64,000 nt of DNA. It comes from Panicum virgatum (Eukaryota; Streptophyta; Magnoliopsida; Poales; Poaceae). Positions within the stretch are counted from its first letter, which is position 1. The number at the start of each line of letters is the position of its first letter. The stretch lies in assembly GCF_016808335.1 (NCBI RefSeq), contig NC_053136.1:4446531-4510530 (forward strand), read 5' to 3'. The translations under genes and the position numbers were made by a program. The notes beneath the pieces were generated by a model that did not search any database, had not been told where the DNA came from, and was given only the letters and a program-made list of their open reading frames with translations. Positions 52,256 through 62,397 of the stretch are shown here, piece by piece.

Positions 52256-53985
52256 ATGTCAAAAAGAAAGAGAAGCTCAAAGGAGAAACAGAGGCTGCTG
52301 GCCAACAAAAATAAGTGGCCAAGGCTTCAGTTGAGTGATCTACCAATGGTATGAAATGTCAAGCTGCGACTCAAGTAATAATCGTGTATATCATCATGCT
52401 GCCCTTCTCCTACCTCTGCATGATGTACCATATAACACATTAACACCATGGAACACAACTACTCTTCTTTCTATATGCTTTTTGCCATGTTACATTGTAG
52501 AACATCTTTTTCATAATTGCTGAATGGTAAATAAAGAATATGACACCCTTGGTTCTATGTTACAGGATATTTTGCACTCTATGGTATCAAGATTGCCAAT
52601 AAGACAGGCTGCAAAGACAAGCATATTATCAAGCCACTGGAAATATGTTTGGTGTTGGCGCACAAACTTGGAGTTTTCTTTTAAATCACTAGTTTATAAA
52701 AAGGGATCTGGGATTCCCCTTTCACACATCAGCGAATATGTTTTTATTCAGAGGGTCGATGCAATTTTAAGGCAACACTCCGGCGTAGGGGTTGAAAAAC
52801 TGGAAATTGAATTTTCACCGTTACACCATGAACACGCAGAGCACATCGATACATGGGTGAAGTTTGCTATTGCATCAAAGACAAAGCAACTGATTCTTGA
52901 TTTTCTAGTCCAGCGTCATGGAAAGGAACCATATACCTTCCCTTTTCAGCTTTTTGATGCCACTAATGGTTCCCACTTACAATTCATGAAGCTTGGTTCT
53001 ATTTCTCTAAAACAGCCAGCAAACATTAAGTTTTTTCTAAACCTTAAAAAGCTTGAGCTTGTAGACGTGAATATTACTGATGAAGAACTTATTGAGAAAT
53101 ATATCGATGAAGTCATCAAATTGTTCTGCCCCGGCATATATGTTCACAGAATTGCCTAGCACTCTATGTTATCTTGAGGCACTGTCTCTAACAAGCGAAG
53201 AGCTGAAGGTTTGAGTTAATTACAATTGTATTGATTTCCAATGTTTATGTGCATTATCTGTTTTGTTTGATTGGTGTTTATTCTTTTTTCTCTTTATCTT
53301 TCTAATGTTTATGAGCTACTTCACTCCATTAATAAAGTAATAACTTATTGATCTTTAACAAAACTGGTACCACGTTTGTTAACTAGTTATGCTGCTTATA
53401 ATATTATATAAACCCATTGTTACGAACCTACCAGCAATTTAAAAAGAACAATTAATTGTGTGGTGCTCTCATGTATAGAACTTATACTCATCACTTCTAC
53501 AGATGTTGATGGATCACGAACTTAGATGGTATCATAAGCGTGACAGTGAGTTAAGGAGCCTTCCTTCATACCCTCACTCCCATTTGAATCTGGTCAACAT
53601 TACAGGGTTTTATGGTCCGAAAGCTTAGCTTGAGTTGGCACTCCATATTTTGAGAAACTTTGCCATGCTCAAGGCGATGAAGATAGATCCAAAGCCTGCG
53701 GTTGCTGGTATCCATGATTCTCTGTTTATGAAAGATGGGATTTGTTTCTATGATGGCTATAGAGTTGCCAAGAAATACCTCCGCAAAGCAGACCGTCAAG
53801 GTGTTGTTGGCGTCGTAAAAATTCGCCGTAGGGATGTAAAAAATGTTAGTCCATACCACCTGCTTGATCCATTTTGGATCACCACATTGGCGGAAGATGA
53901 TTCACGAATGAGCTTCACTTCGATTGAGCTGGACTCTTTTTTGCGCTTACTGACAACTTGTAATTATGGTTTTTTTCTAAATTAA
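52256..53985 (+). pseudogene. F-box/FBD protein pseudogene
   Basis: Exon 1 (52256-52348) encodes MSKRKRSSKEKQ to LQLSDLPM. After a GT-AG intron, exon 2 from 52566 continues the F-box in frame (DILHSMVSRLPIRQAAKTSI then LSSHWKYVW). A leucine-rich region follows (VEKLEIEFSPLH, FMKLGSISLKQPA, LKKLELVDVNITDEELI). The frame then runs off: ELPSTLCYLEALSLTSEELK appears in another frame near 53143. The last exon (from about 53503) encodes an FBD-type region (LNLVNITGFYGPKA, LHILRNFAMLKAMKIDPKP, KKYLRKADRQGVVGVVKIRR), broken by TAG at 53626-53628. Such proteins normally act as substrate receptors of SCF ubiquitin ligases. The frameshift and stop make this copy non-functional. Confidence 0.75.
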
Positions 53986-53986
53986 T

Positions 53987-54150
53987 ACCATGGAACACAA
54001 CCACTCTTCTTTCTTTGTGATTTTTGCCATGTTATATTATTTTGCACTCTATCGTATCAAGATTGCCAATAAGACAGTCTGCGAGGACAAATGTATTATC
54101 AAACCACTGGAAACATATTTGGCGTTGCTGCACAAACTTGGAGTTTCAAA
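53987..54150 (+). pseudogene. Partial duplicate of the F-box exon
   Basis: Matches 52447-52680 (CCATGGAACACAAC, TTTTGCACTCTATCGTATCA, AAACCACTGGAAACATATTT, TGCACAAACTTGGAGTTT) with a gap where the intron end lies. Similarity stops after GGAGTTTC. Confidence 0.75.
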
Positions 54151-54453
54151 AACATGAGCAAATCGCTTTATTTGAGAAACCCTAACTGAGCGAAATCTCT
54201 TTTTAACTCCGAAATGTCTACAAAGAGCAACAACGATAAAACCGAACTGAATCTCCCAAGACTCACTGATAGAGAAACAGTTTCACCGAGCGAATCGCTG
54301 TCAAAACCAGCTCAATCAAATCACCTCCGAGACGGGAGGATCAGAATCAACCCCCAACCAACTCAATCGAATCACTCAAGATCAGAAGCAAAATTGGTAG
54401 TCGGTGTAGCCGCAACCGATGTGCATGGGCTGCTCCAGAGCCTGCTGCGAGAA

Positions 54454-55253
54454 CTAGTCCCTCAGGTGAACGAGGCCATCGCGGTAAGCTGTTTGCAGGG
54501 CCTCCTTGTTTTGGAGAGAGATCAAGTTCATCTCCCAAAACTCTGTCTGCGACCTGGCGTCCCATCCCCTGCATCTCAGCTTGGTTGTGATGGTCATCCT
54601 CCTATTTGAGGCTACGCCCTCGTCAGGCATCACAGAGTTGCTCTGCATGGAAGAAGCAAAAAATAACCTCAGATTCCACCCAAAAAATCCAATCACATTC
54701 CACCAATACTCCCGATTCGACTCCACCCAACCCAATAATACCGAGCAATAGCAAGAATCCGCCATGAATATGAGCAGGAAAAGCAAAATCACAATCCCGA
54801 ACAACACCCAGGAATCCGCCGTGAAGAGGAAGAGGAAGAGGAAGAAGCAACTTACAGGAAACACGACCTGGTCCCTGTCCACGGTGCGGCGGTTGATGGA
54901 GGGGCCGACGTGGATGAAGTCAGGGCCGCGTGCCAGCGCCCTCTTAACGGCGACGAGCTCCTCCTAAGTGTCCACGATGGCCTCATCCGCCTGGTTGATC
55001 GTCGCGTTGATCCTCTGCCGCCCGCAACACCATCTCGGCCTCCACCTTTGCGCACCACAACCTCTGGGTTGAACACCTAGAAGGCGTCGTTCGCCTTGAT
55101 TCCCGCCTGCATCCGCTGGTTGATGTGGATGGCGTCGAGCACAGTGGTGGTCTCCTCCACGTGGAGCTGCACCTTCTTGGGGTCCTCGTGAGCGAAGGCG
55201 CTGTCGACGTCCGCCATGGAGAAGACGTAAACCTTGCGCAGCGAGGGGTCCAT
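54454..55253 (-). pseudogene. Broken gene fragment of unknown function
   Basis: On the minus strand an ATG at 55253 opens MDPSLRKVYVFSMADVDSAF and continues with KKVQLHVEETTTVLDAIHIN and QRMQAGIKANDAF before a stop at 55079-55077. Later in-frame-like pieces include INATINQADEAIVDT and ELVAVKRALARGPDFIHVGP in a shifted frame, then LISLQNKEALQTAYRDGLVH near 54500. The pieces look like one former protein with stops and frameshifts. I do not recognise the family. Confidence 0.4.
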
Positions 55254-55300
55254 GGTTTGAGTTAATTACAATTGTATTGATTTCCAATGTTTATGTGCAG
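55254..55300 (+). repeat. Duplicate of F-box intron sequence
   Basis: GTTTGAGTTAATTACAATTG and the following bases to TTTATGTGCA repeat 53211-53257 almost exactly. Confidence 0.75.
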
Positions 55301-55795
55301 GGCTTTGCTACGGTACACCCAAATGATTGTGTACCGTTGATCTAATGTCATATTACATCTTAAGAGGTAATAGTTTAAATATTTATTTTAATTCTTATTT
55401 TTAAATAAGAAATAGAGGATTAGATCTAACATGCATGCATATGATTAGTTGAGATCTCAGGTTTCTATTTTTTTACATAATGTGCTGGCCATTAAATTGA
55501 GACAAGAAATATTTTTTATCCCCTCCATGCACATGACAAACTCAGTAGATTGCATGTAACATTTTTTTTTGCAATCATGTGCTGTAACATAAATACATGA
55601 TGTATCATGCACAATTTAGATCTAACTTCATTGATACATCGATGGAGCTAGGGTACACATGTGTGTAACATTTTTTCTTTTTCTTGTGGAATGACAAACA
55701 TATGATTGGAGCCTTTGCATACTTGAGTTTGCATCATTTTTTGTGATGTATGAAGGAACCACCATGAGTTTGTAATGTTATTTTGGAATGATATG
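55301..55795. other. AT-rich intergenic DNA
   Basis: No gene. GCTACGGTACACCC near 55308 and an inverted GGGTACAC near 55651 may be ends of a small element, but the match is too short to call. Confidence 0.3.
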
Positions 55796-56847
55796 TGTCG
55801 TGGTGCTGCAAACCACAGCCGGGTGGCGGAAGGCACCCGCCCTAGCCCAGAGGGTGTGTACTCGGGGGTTAGCTAGTCTTAGATCAATCTTCCTCAAGAA
55901 CTCGATGAACACAACGGGATTTAGAGTGGTTCGGGCCGCCGGAGCGTAATACCCTACGTCCACTGTGTGTTGTATTGCCTTCCACGAGAGTGAGAAGGTG
56001 CGAGATTTTCTTCCGGTCTGAATTCTGGAGATTGTCCTGTGCACTGCGGGCACCTCCCTCTTATATCTCAAGGGGGCGCGTACACGGCTGTTGGATCCCC
56101 GACAGGTGGGCCCAACGATGCGATATAAAATAATGAGGTGTTCACATATTATGGCGTTGCAGGCGAGGGAGATCTCTCTCTTGGATTCGCTCGCCTGCTC
56201 CCGGAGCCCTCCGTCCATCATGTCTTGGCGCTGTCTTGTCGAGACGGAGCGCGACGCAGCTAGTAGCATCGCCTGTTATGTAGCTGAGCGGCTATGTAGG
56301 GAGCGGCGTAGGCGGCATGATGGAAAAGTGCCGGGCCGTCGTATCCATTTAATGCGGCAGACGGGCTCTGCGCGGCGCGGCTCAGGCGGCTCCACTGTGC
56401 TCCTTGGTAATACGCGGCGCGCAGCGGGGCCTGACAAAAGGCTGTCTTGTGTACCGCGGTGGCAGAGCACGCCTTGTCCATCGCATTAAATGCGGTAGGT
56501 GGGCGAGTCTTCCTGCGGAAGACTCGCGCACAACCCCACGTCTCCGGGACACGTGGCGGCTCCGGACCCCTACACGGTGAGGGGAGTCCGGACGGGCGCA
56601 GGAGGCTCCGGACCCCTCTGGGGGTCCGAGGCCCCGGCGGTCAGCTCGGAGCTTCCCTTTTGTGTAGACACGTGGCGTCACCGGACCCATCCTCAGGCGG
56701 GGAACGGTCCGGGGCCGTTGGCCTGGTGAGGGAAAAACCTGGCATGTGGGGCCTGGCTACTCCATCTTTCCCGCGCAGCTACGGGTAACTACGCGGGTCC
56801 TGTCTTGCTGCAGTAAGAGTGGGTATCCCTGTTACAGGGTACCGACA
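55796..56847 (-). repeat. 3' LTR of copy 2
   Basis: 1052 bases, TGTCGGTACC...CCACGACA on the minus strand, with many differences from the copy 1 LTR (1047 bases). A TATA-like TATAAG box lies at 56061-56066 on the minus strand. The polypurine tract follows at about 56848-56867. Confidence 0.9.
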
Positions 56848-57476
56848 GTGGCCCCCGGGCCCACCTTGGGAGAGGTACGAACCCACAGGTGGGGCCACTT
56901 CAGCGATTTGGCTCTGTATAGCTTGAAGCTCCTTTCTGCAGGGGTCTCGACCGGCCTTGACCACCCGTCGGGTTGGATGCTGCCTCATCACGTCGCAACG
57001 GATTACTGACTAAGGGCCCCACGATAAGTGGTTCACCTAGTCACACGCGCGACGCTCGGCATTGTTGCAGCCGGAGTAAACGAATCATTTACCACCGGCG
57101 CAGCTCCCGAAAAGCTCGGCCGCGCCTACGATTAATGCGCGCACGTCGGCTCGGCTTCCGCCTTGCTTCACGCGCGCGGGCGACGGTTCGGATCCCGCCT
57201 TTTCGCACCCTCGTTGATTACCCACCCTCCTTGACAGGTGGGCCTGGGCCCCCACGTCATGGACTGGGCGGCTAACTCCGGGTGCGGGCGTCGCTTGAGT
57301 TCCGGCGACGGTTCCGGGGCGCGCTGGTTGAGTCAGGCTTTATAGCGGGGCATACCGCATTCCACGGTTGCTTTCCCGCATTCGTCTTCTTCCTCCAGCC
57401 TTTGCGCCCCTTTGCCTCCGAGCCTTCCTCGCTCTTCTCTCCCCCCTACACAAGCTCCTTCCTCACCCACCAAGAG

Positions 57477-60400
57477 ATGGCGTCCCTTGTTCATCCCCGT
57501 CGCTTCCAGACCGAGGGAGAACTGAACACAGTGCGCCGCCTGCTTGGGTGGAGCGCTCAGGAGACCGGCTGGGGCGTGCGAGCAGGCTCGGTTCCCCTTG
57601 GCAACCTCCGCGCCGGGGAGTTCGTGCTATTCACCTCGCACATCTCCGCCGGCGTGGGACTGCCGATTTCTTCATTCTTGCTGCTGCTGCTGGAAGACTT
57701 CGGCCTCCAACTTCAGCATCTGACACCGCACTCCCTCCTCCTGACGTCCATCTTCGTGCACCTATGCGAGATGTTCGTAGGAGTTCGGCCCTGCGTCATC
57801 CTCTTCCGCTACTTCTTCATTCTGGTGAGGTCCGGAAGGAGCAGGGACGAAGTGGGAGGGTACTACTTCCAGATAAGGAGCGACCTGCCGACTCCTTACA
57901 TTCCCGGCCTTGCTGGCGGAAGGTGGGAGGAGTGGCGCAGGGATTGGGTGATCGCCACCACCGAAGCCAACGAGCGCCTTGCCCTGCCGTCCGCGGGGCC
58001 CGCCACCGACAAAGCATCTTGGAGGGCCAAGCCGTCACTGCAGCCGGAGTTCGACTCCGTGCTGGACAAGATCAGGTCGCTGGCGGAGAGCGGCCTCACC
58101 TCATGGCATGTGCTCGGCGACTTCGTGAAGCGGCGGATCGCCCCCCTGAAGCAGCGGCCACGACCGGCGTGGAGCTTCACCGGCCTCAACGACTGCAGCA
58201 GGACCCACCGCGGGGAGGGAAGCGACCTGACCCAGGAGGCCTTGGAGGTCCTGGTGCGGAACGTGACGGGAGACACCTTCATCCCGGAGAACCTGATCCC
58301 CCCGCAGGGCATAGTCCCCCTCTGCGAGGACTCCGCGCGGGTGGCAGTGCTGGCAACCCTGCCGACTCTGGACGACGGGGGACTGGCCCCACGCCAGACC
58401 GGAGGCGACGCGAACCGCGGGCTCCGGATCCCTGGCACGTCCGGGGATCAGGCTACGCTGGGCGCTGCGGGGTCCGGCGTCACTACGAAGGGGAAACAGG
58501 CCGCGGCTAGCAGCGCGGCCGCGGCCGGTTCTAGCCGGGCTCAGAGCAGCTCCGGTGCGTCGTCGGGGGACGCAGGCCGGCGGAGGCTACTCCGGGGCGA
58601 CGGGACCCTGGTCTCGGAGCCCGCCGCGAAGCGCCAGAGGTCTTCTGAAGGCGCAGGCCAAGGTAGCTCCCGGGCTGCCGGCCCCCACGGGTCCTCTGGC
58701 GCAACTGGACCACCACCATCGCCGCCGAGGAACTCATCGCGCCGGCAGCGAGAGCAGCAGCAGCAAGCAGCCGCAAGAGCAGCGGCAGCAGGCGCACGGA
58801 CGGCAGCAGCAACAACAGGTGCGACCCCGGGTTGCGCCCATGCCGCAGCCGCAGGAACAGCAGCAACGGGTGCAGGCCCGGGTTGCGCCTGCATTGCAGC
58901 TGCACGGGCAACAACAGCAACAGCAACAGCAACAGCAGCAGCCACAAGAGAAAAGGCCCGGGCTCCGGGGACGCTGGGTACCCGGTACTGTTGGGTTAGT
59001 GTCATCCTGCTCTCCTTGCCTGTGCCGGTGTTCTGTTTGTTTTTGTTGATGGCTTTTCTGCTTTGCTACCAGGGCTTCCCGCCCCAGCGGTTCTTCTACC
59101 ACCGTTGGCACATCAGCAGGTGCCCGGGCGGCGGCGACCTCGGCATCGACAGCGACGGTGGCAGCAGGTGCGGGACCCTCAGGTACGGCATCCTGCTGCT
59201 TACTTCGTGGCACATGATGCGATGCTGACTGTCATGCCATTTCCAGACTCTGCAGTGCTCAGTGCAGCAGCGGCGGCGGCGGTGGCGCCGGTGCTGGGTG
59301 CAGCCGCACCCGACACGGTGGTGGAGGTGCCAGTGCAGAGCGCAGCCGCTCCTGACACATCGGTGGAGGGGGCACCTGATGCGGCCTCGTCCGCTATGGC
59401 AGCAGCGGGAGTGCCGGAGTTAGGCTCGGCCGCGCCCGACTCGGCGGCAGCGGGGGCGCCAGAGCTGGGTCCGGCCGCGCCCGACTCGGCAGCAGCAGCA
59501 GGGGCACCGGAGCTGGGTCCGGCCGCGCCCGACTCGGCAGCAGCAGGAGCGCCGGAGCTGGGTCCGGCCGCGCCCGACTCGGCAGCAGCAGGGGCGCCGG
59601 AGCTGGGCTCGGCCGCTCCCGACTCGGCGGCATCGGGGGCGCCGGAGCTGAGCTCGGCCGCTCCCGACTCAGCAGCAGCGGGGGCGCCGGAGCTGGGTCC
59701 GGCCACGCCCGACTCGGCGGCGGCGGAGGCGCCGGAGACAAGTGCCGCAGCGGAAGCCCCTACCTCCAGCTCCGGTCCTGTTGCGGAGGAGGAGTTGGGG
59801 GTGGTGTTTGGCAGACGGCTCCTGCAGCTCCAATCCCCGGAGGAGGATGCGACTCCGCTTCCTCAGGTGTTGTTGCGAGTTCGGCGGTCGATCGAGGAGG
59901 CAACCTCCTCCGCCGAGGCGGCCTTCCGGCGGGAGTGGTCTGCACTGGAGAGCGAGCGCCAGCGCCTCTCCGACTGGCACACCCGCCTGGAAGCGCACAC
60001 GAAAGCAGAAGCCTCCCGCGCTGCGGAAGCTAGGTCGAAGCTCAAGTCGGACCAAGAGGCCTACCGAGCCAGCCTTAAGAAGGTGTTTGACCGAGAGCTC
60101 GCAGTGTCAACCCGGGAGAAATCCTTGGCGCAGCGGGAGCAGGACTTCACCCTGGAGGTTGTTGGCTTCGCTGCTCAGCGGTCCGACCTCGAGGCTCAAC
60201 TCGCAGTTCAACAGTCCGAGCTGGAGACTCGCAGCGAGGACCTCGAGTTCCGGAGGCAGGAGCTCGACGTCTTCTCTGCGACTCTGCAGGGATGGCGCGA
60301 GCAACTGCAGGAGAGAGCCAGCCAGCTGGCTGCCGACGAGGCGGATCTGGAGGAGGGCCGGAAGTCCCTCGCTAAGCGGGAGGCCCACGCCACCGGCATA

Positions 60401-60973
60401 GAGAAGGAGCTCGGGCGCCAGCGAGACTCGCTCAAGAAGCAGAAGGCATCGGTGGAGCAGAGGGAGGCCAAGCTCGAGGAGAGGTCCCGCGAGCTCGAGG
60501 AGAGGTCCCGCGAGGTGGAGGTGGCCAAAGCGACCCTGGACACCCGGGTGCAAGAGGCTGTCCGGGAGGCGGTCCAGAAGCACCAGGAAGACCAGCGCGC
60601 TGGAGCTCAGCGGATCGCTGACTGGGCGGCCGAAGCGAGCCTCGCACTGGTGCCATTTGGAATGAGCCCGATCCAGGTGGCGGAGCCGCCAGCTTCGATA
60701 GCCGACGCCCTCCCAGTATTGAGCTCTGCTTCGGATAGGCTCCAGCGCCTGGGGCCGGTCCTTACTGGACAGCTTGAAACCGAGGGCCGCGAGCTGATCC
60801 GGATGGTGGCGGAGCACATCCTGACCTGCCTCCGGAGCCACGACCCGGCCATCTCGCTGGCGCCCGTGGTCGATGGCCCTGTAGCAGAGACGGAGGCCGC
60901 CGCTCGGGACAGCGTGCGGGAGGTCGTTGACTTCGTCGCCGCCTACTTCAAGCGAGAGCCTGCGGACCCTTAG
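57477..60973 (+). pseudogene. Antisense gypsy-type gene of copy 2, frameshifted
   Basis: Exons equivalent to copy 1: 57477-58994, 59073-59182 and 59247-60973. The splice sites are the same, and exon 2 is the same length (110 bases) as in copy 1. Exon 1 is 1518 bases, which breaks the phase that copy 1 keeps (1514). A 2-base loss near 58775, inside the Gln-codon tract, moves the frame from Gln-rich to Ala-rich. Domain order is otherwise the same: gypsy-type N-terminal domain, Gln/Pro tract, Ala/Pro repeats (59400-59740), coiled coil, C-terminal LIRMVAEHILTCLRSHDP. The TTTATAG box is at 57340-57346. Downstream of the shift the original frame is still open and similar to copy 1. Confidence 0.75.
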
Positions 60974-62397
60974 GCTGGGGATTGTATCTTTTTTCCTTTG
61001 CATTATGTAACAAACATTGTATTAGTTGAAAGTTTTTGAAATAGAAGAAACTTCAACTTAGCTGTTTGTCGATTGTTGATTTGCGGTATGCGGCATCCTG
61101 GCGCCCCTGGCCCCCTGGCGGATAGGTTCAGTTGTTTGGACCTGTCTGCCACGTGAGCCGTAGAAGATACTCCGGACCTCCTTGGGCACAGGCGTCACAT
61201 AGTTTGTAAGACGAGCAAGCGTCTTGTTCCCTGCGTAGCATACAGAACTACAGAGAGAAGAATCAAATTTGCTTATATGGTAGCAATGATACTGCAACTT
61301 AGCTGTTTGGCGCATGCAGAATCCATTCATGGTGTCTGGGACAAGGTGGATGCTCGGGCCCCCTGGGAGATAGACTCAGTTGTTTTGAGTCTGTCTACCA
61401 TTGAAACCAGACCTTGGTCTGCATGAAGGCTTTGAAGCGGATGCCAGGACCCCCTGGTAGGTAGGCTCAATGGTTTGAGGCTGGCTACCACCCTAGAGGC
61501 GGCTTAACCTGTGTACCACTTCAAATTCACAGCTTAGTAGCAGGCCCGCGGGACTTATCCCTGACCAGTGCCAAGCTGGTACAGGGTCCGGGGCTCAAGA
61601 TGCGCAGGTCCAGGTTGGTCAGTGCTTGTTACAGAGTGGTGGAGTGCGTAGGCTTAGGGTCGGAACCAGGCTAAAGCGCTACGCAGGGCTCCGGACCATT
61701 CCAGGAAACAGCACGATCTTTCCGGACCTGGCTCCACTGTCCCAGACCCTTCACAGCAGTGGGTGAGGCCACTTTGCTGTGCTCGATCCTTTGAGATATA
61801 GTGCTGGACATGCCGTGTTGGACTTAGGAAGCCAGCTCTTGAGTTGGGACGAGGTCCGGGCCCCTAATTACCCGGCTCCAGGTACTAGAGCACTCGTTAC
61901 AGGGTGGTGGAGAGTGCAGGCTTTTGGGTACGGAACCAGCTAAGCGGCTACACTGGGCTCCGAACCGCCCCAGGAAACAAGTACCCGCTCCCCAGAGTAG
62001 GTCTCTAGGGGCCCGGACCCTTCTCCAGCAGCAAGAGGGTCCGGACCTGTACGGTAGTCCAGCAGCTCAATGCGGATCTTAGTTGCAGCAGCAAGAGTGG
62101 AGGTCCCGCGGAGGTTAGAAAAAGGCGAAAATTCCGAGAATCGAAATACGTAATTTAGCTTTGACACAAAGATAGAACTAGGAGAAATTCTTTCCTTTGC
62201 AATCTCGATGTACATGGCTTGCACGATGGATGTCAGAGGCCGGGTTTATGAGGTCGGACCTCTACCGCTCTGAGCCGCGCGTTAGCCAACGGTGCGATGG
62301 GTGCCAGAGGTCGGGTTTACGAGGGTGGCCCTCAACCGCTCTGGGCCGCACGCTGACTCTATCTTATTACAAAGGAAAAGTTATTTCCCTGCTCTGC
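60974..62397 (-). repeat. Non-coding spacer of copy 2 with hairpin repeats
   Basis: Counterpart of 15723-17115 in copy 1. Three hairpin units lie at about 61111-61152, 61357-61400 and 61449-61490, each next to CCCCCTGG (the complement of the CCAGGGGG run). The CATAAACCCGG/CGTAAACCCGA direct repeat lies at about 62225-62345. Confidence 0.6.

Noticed and set aside
52335..52523. Frame of 62 codons upstream of F-box exon 2
   Set aside because: Lies within the intron between the two F-box exons; no similarity to anything recognised.
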